Below, in pieces: positions 37,901 to 50,100 of a DNA stretch of 64,000 bases (position 1 is its first letter; every line of letters begins with the position of its first letter). This DNA comes from Ifrita kowaldi. Its lineage: Eukaryota; Chordata; Aves; Passeriformes; Cinclosomatidae. Where the stretch lies: contig VZRS01012483.1 in the NCBI GenBank assembly GCA_013398055.1, positions 62,771 through 126,770 of the forward strand. The letters are read 5' to 3'. The translations under genes and the position numbers were made by a program. A model generated the notes under the pieces. That model was not told where the DNA came from, ran no database searches, and saw only the letters and a program-made list of their open reading frames with translations.

Positions 37901-39506
37901 TTTACACTAGTCACTTCATACTGTAATAGTCAAAACATCCTACCTAGATGCGTTTCTCCCTAAATATTGTATTTTTGTTAAAAATTTGGATTGTGCTGAA
38001 ATTTATTGTAGAATCCTTCACAATATCCATTGCTTATGTCTCAAAATAACATCTATCTTTCTAATGGTTCCGAGTCAAGTTTATTAAGCCAGATTGTAGG
38101 TTAGATTTTTTAAAGATTTACTTGATTCTATAATTTAAGGTTTTAAGAAAAATTATGTATCCCATTATAAATTTTAATGCAACCAAAGGACAAATTTCAC
38201 AAAATTCCCATTAGAAACAGAGATGCTGGGGGTTTTGGCCCTCATTCTCTTGAAGTTGTGTGCTCAGCTTCAGCCAGATATTAACCATAATTTAAAAATA
38301 AAGCAGAATAACTGAGATTTATTCACACCTCATTTATGACACACTGTCAATCACACAACAAAACCAATGCACTGGCTTTCCTGCCCACCTGGAAGTGATT
38401 TTAGCATCGTGACCCAAACATCCTCAAAAGCTCCAGTAATATTTACTTCTGCTTCATCCTGACTCTTTTCAAGGTGCCATGGGCTGATACACTCTTACTT
38501 CAAAACCAACAGAACAAAACAGATAACTGATAGGCAATTAATTATTGGGGAGCCAGAGCATTCCTTCTTTGTATTTATCTTTGCTGTCACTAATTTTGAT
38601 TGAAGTGTTCTTTTTCTCCTATAAAATAGCCAGAGAGACTGGGTCATGCCTGGAATTCAGGTTTATACAGTTGGTAAAAGGAGAAAAAGCTACACATAGG
38701 ACCTTGCTTCTACCCACATTAATATTTATGCATGCACTTAATTCTCCTCACCTGAGTGCAATTAAGGACTTGCATACGCCTTTGCAGAACTGGGGCCAAA
38801 ATAATTACAGTTTACACAAGACTGTGACAGGGAAATATTTCATTACCACAATTAATCCTTTAGAGCATTACGAAATGGCCAATTTCTCAGAATAAAGCAG
38901 AATATTTGTTGCTAATCAAAGGTAAAGTTTATGTAATGGTAATAGATGACATTTAATAGCACAGGAATATATAATATTTAACAGCTCCATAATCCATGGT
39001 AATTTTTATTTCCCTAATGTTTATTGCAAATGGGAGAGAAAGAATGAGAAAGCCTTCCCTTTTAGTATCAGAGACACTTGGGTTACATTTTTACATTAGG
39101 TGGCACTAATTCCCTATTAACTGGAATTAATGTAATATGCAAAACCCACTTCAATTTCATGGTGTTAATGTATAACTTTAGAGCTGTTACACTTTACAAA
39201 CCATATAGTACAGCACTAAATGCTGGCTTGTCTGTACCTTACACAAGTTCTAATAACCTTCAGGTGTTCTTCAGCACCAAACAAGCCAGATCACATTTCG
39301 AGGTGCTGGACAATTTCAGAACCCCGGACAAGGCTCAGATACCCCATCCGTGTTCCTGTCAGCTGCCATCAAAAGGAATTGGTGTTAAACTAGATAATTA
39401 GCCAGTCTTCTGGGGATAGGCAGTAGAAAGCTATTGCCAAGAGAACTGAGCATTTGCATTCCATTACAAAGGAACTTTTTTTTTAGGTACCAAAATTTCC
39501 TATTAA
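34906..39506. other. Unique non-coding sequence
   Basis: A 116-codon frame at 38545-38895 has no domain. The segment 38700-38880 and the TAAT-rich 38930-39200 look like candidate conserved non-coding DNA. A four-copy CAG run lies at about 37495. No gene is recognised. Confidence 0.5.
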
Positions 39507-40058
39507 TTAAAAGATACAAAATGATGTAGAGAGCAAAGTGGCACACAAGCAGCAGCCCAGATGTAAAACCTCGGCATGCTTTACCACGGATTTCACAGGT
39601 CTAGGGTCCAGTTCCCTTCTGCAGTGCAGCATAGACCCTGCCAAGTCCAGTCCCAGAGCCTGGGGAGCCACAGCAAAACTGTTGATTCCAGAGACCTCAC
39701 GCTGTGGGGGGAGGAAGGGAGAAGCAACAGACAATTGTTTAAAAAGATGCAGGAAGAGATGCACACATGTAACACAACACAGGTAAAATGAACCCTGGTA
39801 GGACCAGCCCCTGACCCTGAGTACATAAAATTTCACCTTGGTGTGGCCTCCCTTGCGCCTGGAGCAGCTCAGGCCCATCGTGGTCCTGGCAAGCTCCCAG
39901 AGAAAAGCACAGGCTGGGCACAGTGGTGAGAGCTGGGCACAAAACCACTCACGTGAAATGGAGCACTGGGCTCCAAGCAGCACAGGTTTGAGCACAAACA
40001 CCACTCTCCCCATGTACAGATTCCTGTAAAATAACTGTGCTTGAAAAGCCTGGATCAA
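39507..40058 (-). other. Longest-but-one open frame, 183 codons, unrecognised
   Basis: The frame is open for 552 bases on the minus strand, but three or more other frames are also open here on both strands, reflecting a locally higher GC content and not selection on one frame. The predicted protein is rich in Cys, Leu and Ser and shows no domain, signal-peptide pattern or family motif I recognise. It could be part of an unrecognised repeat, a lncRNA exon or chance. I do not call it a gene. Confidence 0.2.
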
Positions 40059-40467
40059 TTAAAAAATATAGGAGTTACTTTAGGGGGTTACTTTAGGTCA
40101 TTTGAGGCCCTGACTGGGGTTACTTGAGTTCATTTGGGGTTACTTGAGTTCACTGGAGTCTTTTGTTAATTGATCCGGGGTTACTTAAGGTCATTTGGGG
40201 CCCTGATCAGGGTTACTTGAGTTCATTTGGGGTTACTTGAGGTCATTGGAGTGGTTTTAAATTGATCCAGGGGTTACTTGAGGTCATTTGGGGCCCTGAT
40301 CAGGGTTACTTGAGTTCATTTAGGGTTACTTGAGGTCAGTGGAGTAGTTTCAAATTGATCCAGGGGTTACTTGAGGTCATTTGAGACCCAGACCAGGGTT
40401 ACTTGAGGTCATTGGAGTCTTTTTTTATTGATCCAGGGGTTACTTGAGGTCATTGGAGGCCCTGATC

Positions 40468-40573
40468 AGGGTTACTTGAGATCAGTTGAGGTTACTTGAG
40501 GTCATTGGAGGCCCTGACCGGGATTACTTTAGGTCATTGGAGTATTTTTTAATTGATCCAGGGATTACTTTAG
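40468..40573. repeat. Left copy of a 106-bp overlap duplication within the minisatellite
   Basis: This block recurs at 40581-40686 with no difference that I can see and ends at the N at 40574. Other neighbouring units in the array differ from each other at several positions, so identity over 106 bases points to an unmerged assembly overlap. Confidence 0.8.
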
Positions 40574-40574
40574 N
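40574..40574. other. Assembly gap (single N)
   Basis: One undetermined base lies inside the minisatellite, bounded by a duplicated block as at 26963. Confidence 0.9.
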
Positions 40575-40580
40575 TGAGCG

Positions 40581-40686
40581 GGGTTACTTGAGATCAGTTG
40601 AGGTTACTTGAGGTCATTGGAGGCCCTGACCGGGATTACTTTAGGTCATTGGAGTATTTTTTAATTGATCCAGGGATTACTTTAGG
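40581..40686. repeat. Right copy of the 106-bp overlap duplication
   Basis: It repeats 40468-40573 at an offset of 113 bases. The array probably contains one fewer unit than shown, or an unknown number if the gap is real. Confidence 0.8.
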
Positions 40687-40965
40687 TCATTTGAGGCCCT
40701 GATTGGGGTTATTTGAGGTCATTTGGGGTCACTTGAGGTCATTGGAGCCTTTTTTAATTGATCCAGAGGTTACTTGAGGTCATTGTGTGTGTGTTTGTGT
40801 GTTACTTGATGTCATTTGGAGTTTCCTGAGTTCATTGGAGTAGTTTTAAATTGTTCCAGGGATTACTTGAGGTCATTTAAGGTCCTGATTTGAGTTACTT
40901 GAGTTCATTTGGGGTTACTTGCGTTCATGGGAGTCTTTTTTTGTATCCATTGATCCACACAGTTT

Positions 40966-41109
40966 TAAGGAACTCAGTGGTTTTACAGACTCTCTGCTCT
41001 TCGCTGTTTAAATACCTACACACACACAGGCAGTGCTGCTGTTCCACCATGCCCAGGACACAGGAGGACAGGAGACTTAGCTTTCTAACCCCATTCCTTA
41101 AGCATGCCA
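40966..41109. other. Unique flank of the minisatellite
   Basis: Ordinary sequence with a short CA run near 41018-41030. No gene is seen. Confidence 0.5.
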
Positions 41110-41240
41110 GCTGCCCGGGGTTCAGAGAAGTCAGCTGGGCCCACCTTTTCCCAATTACAATTCCATTATCCGCCTTGTACCATCCGTGGCCTTCCCGCTC
41201 CTGACTCTGCCGCGTTCTGCTCCAGCGCGCGGTGTTTGCT
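41110..41240. promoter_or_regulatory. Small CpG cluster, possible regulatory element
   Basis: About nine CpG dinucleotides fall in 130 bases (CCCGGGG, CCGCC, CCGTGG, CCCGC, GCCGCG and GCGCGCGG contexts) against a CpG-poor background, beside TAAT and GATAA words. Overlapping frames on both strands lack domains. It may be a conserved enhancer or an unmethylated spot, but it is too small for a standard CpG island. Confidence 0.3.
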
Positions 41241-44200
41241 ATTGATAACTGCCAGGTTAATTGCTCAGCAGAGCCACAAGTCCTCCTTGCCAGCACTGAC
41301 ACAGCAGTGGGGGCAGCTTTTCAAAGGAAAGCCTTTTAATGGATTCACGAAGCAGCAGGGAGAAGCCTCCAGAAGGAGCAGCAAATTAGCAGTTGATAGA
41401 AATTGGAGGAAATGGCTTTTCTGGAAGGTGGAAGTACACATCTCAGAGAATGTGCAAAATTAATTAGAAGTTAGATGAAGAATTATGAAGGAAAGACTAT
41501 GTGGATTTTCTTTTTATCAAGATCCATTCAAAAATAGAAAAAAAAGTCAAGATAAATGTGTTTATTTCATTTCATCATTTAAAATTATGTGTGATTAATT
41601 TACTGGTAGATTAACTACAATTTTGCTCAGTTTTACAGAGCAAAGCCTAGCTGCCTGTTGGAGGTAGTAGTTGGACCACATGGATATGTTCCACAGGATA
41701 AATTTTTCTTTTCTCTTAATATTTTAATAATTTTCTTACACTTGCTTATGCCATTTCAAGGAGTATTTATTTTGCTGATGGCTAGACACTTGACCAGCTC
41801 TTCTTATAGCATATTATAAACTCTTTAGGTGACAACCACATTTACAGAGTTAGATTTGTTTTATATTTACAGTGATTTCCATCTTAAACTTCCTCTAACC
41901 AGAAAGAAAATTTCCTAGCATTATTTCCAAAAAACAAGTATGTTCAATCGTTTTCCAAGAATTTCCTAGGTGATTTGAGAGAATTTTCTGGTAAAATTAG
42001 TTGCAAGATATTATGTAACCACAATAGTATTAACAGGAGCCCCTCCCAAAGAGAAACTCCTACAGATTTAAACAGGGATACCCTACAAAATTAAGGGAGT
42101 GAAATGCAGGGTGAGGAACAAATCCAAAATTATTTATGAAGTGCTTGGAGACTGAAAATAAGTAAAGTAAGATAAACAAAATGTGGTATAACTAGTTTGA
42201 CCTATGGATTTGTATTGATTTTTGCCTTTATAGGCTCGGCCAACCTAACAGTGCACTCTTTATATGAAACTCAATTATGTTGGTGTCTGGTGGGAGTAAG
42301 ACCGAAATCAAAGCACGTTTTTTTCTTGTTTTGTGCTTTACAACCATTTTAAAAATTAATTTAATGTCTGTCCTGAAATGCCAGGGCAATAAAGGGGTGT
42401 TTTATTGTCACAGTTGGTACTTTTATTTTAAGTGAACTGTTTATTGTCATGGAAATGATTTCACGTGGCTGGCCCAAGGAAAGGAAACTTTGGGGCAGGT
42501 TGGGAGGGGGCTGTGACAAGACATTCTAGTCACAGCTCTTTGCAAACTGAGGTTGAACCTAAGCCAAAAGCCTAGATCTGAAATTTATGCTCTCTTTAAA
42601 TTCCAGAGCTTTAAAGAATAGCTAAAAATTCCTATATAAATCATCCTAAACTCTCCTTAGGGTGTTAGCAAACTCCGCTGATCCCTCCAAGTGAGATCTT
42701 ACCAAGAGTGTGAGAAAGGCAGCTGAACTCTGAGCTGCCTGTCGCTGCTGAGCCAAGCAAGAATTTCAGCAGTGGGACATTCCCAGCCTCACAGCTGTGG
42801 GAACACTGCTTTGGAAAGTGCTGGGTGCAGTTCCTGCAGCTCTCTGTGGTGTTTTATCTGCAGTAAAAAGAAAGAGGAATGGGGATTCAGGGGAGCCTTT
42901 CCGCAGCCGTGACATTAACAAATGTTTAGAATAAAGTCTACAGTGTTAAGAAGTAGAAAATGTTTCAGAATCAATGAAAAAGCCACGATGTCTCTTTCAA
43001 TTTTCTTGTTCTTCATTTTTGCTGGGAAGCAGAAAAGTAGATTATTGTAATGATTAAGACACTGGCCCTCCACTCACACTCAATTCCCTGCTCCAGCATG
43101 CTTTTCTCACCATTTCAGCAGCAGAAAGAGCACAGAAGTGGATGATAATGTACTGGCAGCGTGACATTAAGGAAAATTAGATTTTTGTATAGTGGGAAAA
43201 GCGAGTATGAAAAGCACTTGTAGTGACTGGCCATTTTGCACTCCCAGCTGGGGTGATGTCTGGTGATCTTTCAGAGCTGAACAAAGCCCTGTACAGAGAA
43301 ATATTCAGCATTTCTGCAGCCACGCTTCATGATTCCTGTCCTCAGGAATGAGGATCATGGAATAGCTCCTACATGATGCACTTAATGCCCCAAACCACAA
43401 ATTCTTAGGTCCTGATACCTGCACTGCTGAGCCTTCAGGGAGCCTGGAAGAGCTGTCCTCAGCACGTGGGCTGTGGTTCAAAGTCTTTTCCTACTTAACT
43501 CCACCAGGAGATGGAAGGGTGGGACAGAGGAAGAACCCAGCATTGCACACACAAACCACAATACTACACTTGGATCACTGCTGCTGACCTAAAAACACAG
43601 ACCCTCAAGGACTCACACAGGACCCAAATTTTGTGTTGCATGTGTGCTGAAAACAAGTTGGAATTTGAATGCCATTCCACATGTGAAAATTCATTTTGCT
43701 GGAGAAGTGCCAATATATTATTATTATAATTATATAAACAGTTAATTTTATATATTGCTCTACATGGCAGGAAAAGCAGTTCCAGGTCCCAAGGCAAACA
43801 CAATGTTTGCTTCTCTTCTGTTACCTGTTCTCTTTCCCTCCCCTTCCATGTGTCATCTGTCCCTTTGCTCTCCCCTTGCACTGACCAAGTGCTGGAAGTT
43901 AATGAGATAAGGGAAGGTCTCTGACCCCCCTAAATCTTGTCAGGCCACCGCAGACCTGCCCCATTGCCCTCCTGTGCTGGCAGCTCTGATGCTTTGTGTG
44001 TGGGGTGCTGTGCTAAAAAGATCTGTACTGCCACATGAAATTCAGTGTCCAGTTCACCCGGGCATCCCCAGCAGTGCTGATCTCACAGCAGCACCTGAAC
44101 CAGCCTCACAAGCCAAACCCGAGAACATCAAATCCGAGAGCCCCCTCACAGTGTCCAGAGGGTAAAAAGCACAGAACCAACATAGTCCCACGGAGAATGT

Positions 44201-47105
44201 GTTAAAATCCATGTGGGCAGAGCAATTCATTCCTCATCTTCTCCTGCTGGAGACTTCTCCAGTAGGGAACAGCAGTTCTGAATATTGATTGTTTGTGTTT
44301 GGAGAGGAACATCATTGAGGAGCGCAGCTTCACCTTATTACTGCTACAGCAAATGCAGGAACCCCTGCCTTTCCTGCAGGTTAGCCGTGCCAAATCAATA
44401 TTCCCCTGGCACAAATCTCAGTGATAGGCCTACTAACAACATTTTTTTATTATTATTTCTTCCTTTTAATCTCTCAGAGGGATGGAAATTCTATGTGTGC
44501 AACAACCTGAACAGTATCAGCCTTGAATCAAAACTTTCTGTTCTCTGTCCTCATTTAATGCATGAAGTTTTATTTGACTGTTTGGAATTTATGTCCACAC
44601 TTCTGGATAGCTCTGGTGAGCTAAGCTACAGGTTAAATTGATTTTTGGAGTAATAGCAAAGAATATGGCTAAGAGCTATAAGAATAGTTAGGAGCACTGG
44701 CAGATAAAAGATGTGTTGTGCCCCAGAAAAAACAAAATATTTGGGCTCTGCACCCTCTCTTATCACAGAGTGCCCTCCAGATACTGATTTAGGTGGGGAC
44801 ATGAAGAATTTTCTCCAGGTCTCTGGGGCTCAGATGCTGAGGGCAATGGACCCATAAAAGGTGCAGCACTTAGGCATTTTCAAGTGCATAAAAAATGTGG
44901 GTATATTTACTTAAAAGTAAGGTGATGATATATCTTGAATTGCTGTTATATCACCAAGGAAACAGATATATTCTTCATTTCCTAGAGTGTCTGCAATGGC
45001 TATGCAAATGTTGGGAGGGACATAATTTTTGTGGTTCAAATACAGATGTATCTGAGGTGGATTCATGTATGAGAGCAATTACACACGGCACACCATTTCA
45101 GGAAAATGTGTTTTAACAGAAAAAATGAGGGGAAAAAAGCTGTAAAGTAATTGAAACTACAAAGGTAGTGCAGGCAGGGAAAAATTAATTACCCAGTTTA
45201 GAACCTGAGCAGGGCACCTCTGATTAATAGGACTCTCTGGTGAAACCTGCTGCGGGGAAGTTAATCAGTGCTAGGGGCAGGATCTGGGTGTTGTGTCACC
45301 CTCTGGCAGCCCAAAATATCCAAACTGAATTTCAGGGATAAGGTTCAGCACTGATTTGGGCTATGAAGGTGGAGGGAATGACACCACCGATTAGCTATCC
45401 ATAAATTCCACTTCCTGCCGATGTGATCAGTGTCCCTTATCAGTGCTACTAGCAAGGTAAAGGCTGACTTGGCTTGGAAATCAAGATGAGATCATAACTC
45501 GAGGAGATGTGACAGCAGGTTGTCATTTTATATATTTTTCATATGGTTTTGGCTCCTTCTTCAGTCTGTGCTCATCACTGCCAACACAACTACATCAGTT
45601 GCTGAAAGAATGAGAGTCTCTTTCGAAGGTTGGCCACATTTCCCTTACACTGTTGTGTTGGCTCTGGAGCATTGGATATTTGCTGCATTTTAATTAGGGA
45701 CATAATCTTTAAACCACATCTCAGACAAACAGTCTGGAAATACTATCCCAAAAATGCAACTTTCCCTAAAGAAACTGGTAAGAGTCTGTGTGTGTGTTTG
45801 TGTGTTTGTGTCCTCTTTTCTGCTTTCTGCTGAAAGAGTAGAAACCCACTTCCTACCCCAGCAAAAATGGTAATGCCACTCAGTGATTTTCTGTTTTGAT
45901 GGGATTTGTGCCCTCCAAACAAGCAGGTGAAAAGAGGCAGTTCAAATGAAGTGGCAACTTCTTGGCTCTTTCTAATTAGGATGGCTCTGCTCTCTGAGAT
46001 GCTGTGCTCTCTTCCAAGGCGCTGAGAGGAAGAGACTTGCAGGAAGAGCAGGGATAAAGCCTGCTTTCCCTTCAGGGCATGAGCACTCACAGCAGACCCG
46101 GGGCCAGGTAATTGCTGCCGCAATTCCTGTGGCCAAGGATCTCAAAGAGGAGCTGCTTTGAAGGAAAAGAAACCTCTCCACGGCTGGATCTGAAATGGAA
46201 GTGCTGTGTCCCCCTACTGCAACAGCACAGTCTTGTGCAGCAAGTGTGCTTAAAAACACAAACCATAAAGCCCAAAACATTAATACAAAACCTCAGTTCA
46301 TTTTCCCTGAAGGACATGGGAATGCATCCAGTGATGTCACGACAGAAATTTGGTAAAATAGGGGAATAAATTGAGACTCTGGTGAGGAGGGCTAGGCAGG
46401 ATGAAACACAAGGGATCCAGCAGAATAAAGGGGCTCCTATGGGGTCCCAGGCCCTAGAGAGTATTATTTTTAAAATATTACCTATCCTGCAGAAAATACA
46501 GCAAGATCATAGCCACAAGCACTTTTCAGTGGAAGGTGTTTCCCAGACCCAAATTTTGACTTTTGTCTGGTTTAATTTCATGCCAGAGAAAGTATAGTTG
46601 GACTTCCCTAGGAAGACACAGGGCATCATCTCTCTGGCTCAGATATGTGCAGAAAAAGACAAAAGCAGAGGGAAGAGCTGTGTGGCCTGGAAAATGGGAG
46701 AAAAAAAACTGGAATAAAATAGGCTTCGTGACAACCAGGATGAATAACTCACCCCTCCACCCACGAGTGAGGGGCAATGACTTCGGGGCTGTCTGTGCCA
46801 AGGGGAACAATTAATTCCCATGAATAAAACATTAATGAAGAAATAAAATAAAAAGTACAGCCCTGCCAAATTCTGTATTAAAACAAAAATGACACATGTT
46901 CCACCAGGCCTGGAGCTTCAGTCAGTACTCTTTTATCCAGTCTACCCAATAATATCAATATAATGGGAAATACTATTTTTTCCTTCCCTATGTTATAGTT
47001 CACATACACCTACAGTCCTGTGGTAAATTATAGCTGGAGGAAATGGACTAAGAAATCACCTCTCAGTCTCTCTGACATTATAAAGTACATTCAGCATGGA
47101 GACTA
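41241..47105. other. Unique non-coding sequence
   Basis: A GT/TTTG run lies at 45788-45810. The frames at 44285-44641 and 45743-46123 (118 and 126 codons) overlap others and have no recognised domain. No gene, RNA or transposon is recognised. Confidence 0.5.
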
Positions 47106-47122
47106 ACACACACACACACACA
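47106..47122. repeat. CA dinucleotide microsatellite
   Basis: Eight copies of CA with a clean boundary. Confidence 0.9.
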
Positions 47123-50100
47123 AATCCTACACCCCAAAAGCACCTAAAAGCTATCCACATTTTTTTTTTTCAGAAATAATATTTTGTTAGAAAAGAAATC
47201 TTTCAGGAAGATAGTGTAAGCTAAGAAAATATTTAATTAATTGCCTGTTCTGTTATGAAGGCTTGGTAACAACAATAAAAAATAATCTGAAGTTTAATAT
47301 ATGAGTTTTACATAAACTTAGGCAAATTATTTGTGGCATTCATTCATGAACTTATTCTAATAAGCTGGCAAACTTTTAGGAAAAGAAAAATGCAAACTTT
47401 CTGATTGTTGGGGACAGGGGGTTTGTCACTGTAAGGTGCCTGTACTTTTCCAAGCAGTATATTAAAAAACGAAATCTCAAGTTGCACTGCCTAAGGAAAT
47501 GGGCTGTGAAGATAGACTGAAAAAACTCGAGTAGGTTATAACTTTTAGTTTATAACTTTTTGCATGTGTGCCCAACACATGGTCGTGTTCAACACTGGAT
47601 CTACCAGTAACTGAGGGTGATTCTGCAGTTAAGCAGAGCTAAGCACTGAAAACCCGGGGTAAAACTGAAGATTTTTTTAAAAATCTGATAGAACCCCTTA
47701 AAATCTAAATTTGAACGATGCACCATTCAGTCATGCAATCCTGCTCCTTTCATCTGCAACAAATGATAATGCTTTAATTAATGTAGAGTACTGTTTGCTG
47801 TTTTAGACTAAGAGGTTTTTAGGCAACCTTTATTTCATCCTCCTCCCCAGCCTTGTGACACTGCTGCTTGTCCGCACAAACACTTTGCAACCTTGCCTTT
47901 GCAGGGCTGTGTTGGTACTCCCAGATCTGAGAGGAAAGCAGGGACAGATTAAAAAATATTAAAAAGAAAAAAAAGACATAGGGACAGTAACAGCAGTCAA
48001 GAGAGGGTCAGGAGAGGAGTAAAAAGAATGGTACAGAAGTGCATTAATCAGGTGTGTAAATCTGTGTGATGTGAACATGTCAGTGAGGCCCGTTTGCATA
48101 CAAAGAAGGCAAATTCGGTTCCACTTGCAAAATCACTTTAATTTTAGCTTTTAACTGACAGACTGTGGAACAGCCTTGGGACCAGAACCAACCTCGCTTG
48201 CACGGAGAAGAAAGAGCTGCTGAAACCAGCAGCTGCTGTGATGCAGCTTCACCAAATGCACACGAAATTTTGCCTTGCCCAGTTTATCTGTGAGTGTGAA
48301 AGAATTCCCCACCTTGTGTACTCTAATAAGGATACACTGGGTTTGACATCAGGGTTGGAAAGTATTTGCTGTGAAAGCAGTGTCCCCTTTTCCCCTTTCC
48401 TTGCAACTGGAGCATCACCTCTTTACACATCTCTTCAGGACACATTTTCCTCGTGCAACTCCCTGTCTTCGGCACAGATTACCTCTTTCATTTCATGAAT
48501 GTAAGTTTGGGAGTGGGGTGTGATCCAAGGGTATGGTCCAGAGAATGCTCCCATAGAAAGGTCAGCTGCTGTTTGAAAAACAATGCAAAATAATATGTTG
48601 AAGACTAAACAAACAGGAAAGGATTTAAATGCATTATGGACTCTCTGGAGCAGCTGTGATGTTGGTCCCATGTCTGCCCTCTGAACTGAACACAGCAAGA
48701 ATTAAAACTTTGGCCAGAGAAATTATCCATTTGGGAGATGACTGAAGTATCCATTCAGTCTATAATTTGAAGGTTTGCATGATTGAAAAACTTTTCCTTC
48801 ACTACAGCATTTGAGCCCTGTCCCTGAGCACAGCCTCAGAGCCTGAGGAGAAAAATGTTTGGAAAGGTCACTGCAGAGAAACCAAACTGGAGCTGAAACT
48901 GCAGCTGCAATGACAGCCATGGACATTCACATCTCAACTGGCAGGAAATTCCAGCTGTATTTTTAATAAAAATTCAATGGACCCTCTTGTTTCCTGAAGG
49001 AGACTGTCTCTTCACCAATCTGTTGTTTCTCCCGTGCCCCGATCTTTGACTGCAGGAAAAGATGTCCTGCCAAGCCCCTTCCCTGGGATGAGATCTCTTA
49101 CATAATTAGAGCTGACACTGCTGTGAGTTTAAAGAACAAATATAAATATAAGAATCACAGAGGGACCTGACACTTTAATGGACGTTAAAAGTATTAAAAA
49201 TAGTAGTGGCAGACTGGGTAAATTTTGTGTCAGTCAGTGGGCAGACACCAGCGAATTTTGAAGTCAGCGGGAATTTTGCATGCCTTAACCTTTCCCTAAG
49301 AAGTTATGATTTCTTTACTTCCAAAGGAAATTTCATATTTTTGCCATTTAATAAAAACATTTCATTCCAAAAGCAATTTTAGTCGCTGCCATATTGAACT
49401 GTAATTAAAGATTTACGATCCTATTAAAAGGTAATGCTGTAGTTAATCCTTAATAATAACACATTCTGCAAAAGTTCAGCGTTGCACACAAAGCTGAGCA
49501 GTTGATGCCTCCTCCAAAATATTTGCTGGATTTTCCAAGAGTCAGCGGAGTGCACTGCTACAGCTCTCCTTCAAATAACCTATACAATCTACACAGCTGT
49601 GGAAGTAGCCCAGGAAACTCTAAATATTCCTGGTTTTTATGACCTATACATTTATTGCGCATTTTCCATCTTGATTTTGCAGGATTAACACACAGATAAC
49701 TCCACTTTATTTCATACAGCTTTGTGGGGGTGACAGTGTCAGAATCACCAGATTACCACACAGTGACTCGTTTAATTGTGGAATGAATGGAATTACAGAA
49801 TTCAAAATAAGAAGATTACCTCAGTTCTAATATGATACATGAACTAGGCAAAAAAACCCCAACAATATCTTGTAAAAACAATAGTTGTAACTTGAGTAAA
49901 TTTAAATGAGAGAATTAAAACTATCCCAAGCCTTAGACTGAACAACAATAAGTGTTTGGTTGCCTTTCTGTTATCATATTTCACATACCATTGAATTTGT
50001 TAGAAATTCCGTGATGCAAGACAAATTATGGACGTGACTGAAATTTGCTGACTTATCTTTTTACACACGTTTTTAAGGAAAAAACAGAACTCTGTGGGCT

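Larger units (their letters stand above)
40071..40965. repeat. Higher-order minisatellite with a unit of about 92 bp
   Basis: The array is built from GGTTACTTGAGGTCATT-like subunits. Three subunits, a GGCCCTGATCAG spacer and a T-rich TTAATTGATCCAGGG closer make a higher-order unit of about 92 bases. ATTGATCC closers occur near 40170, 40259, 40352, 40427, 40554, 40666, 40757 and (degenerate) 40850 and 40950, so most spacings are 89-93. Two to three subunits per unit carry an AGGTCA hexamer. A short GT run interrupts it near 40785-40803. A single N and a 106-bp duplicated overlap lie inside, so the true copy number is unknown. Confidence 0.95.

Noticed and set aside
39530..40030. Possible solo LTR
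   Set aside because: I could not find matching TG/CA termini with a target duplication, a primer-binding site or any retroviral protein motif.
41659..41677. A let-7-like GAGGTAGTAGTTGG word
   Set aside because: It differs from the mature let-7 sequence after the seed region and I see no complementary arm forming a precursor hairpin.
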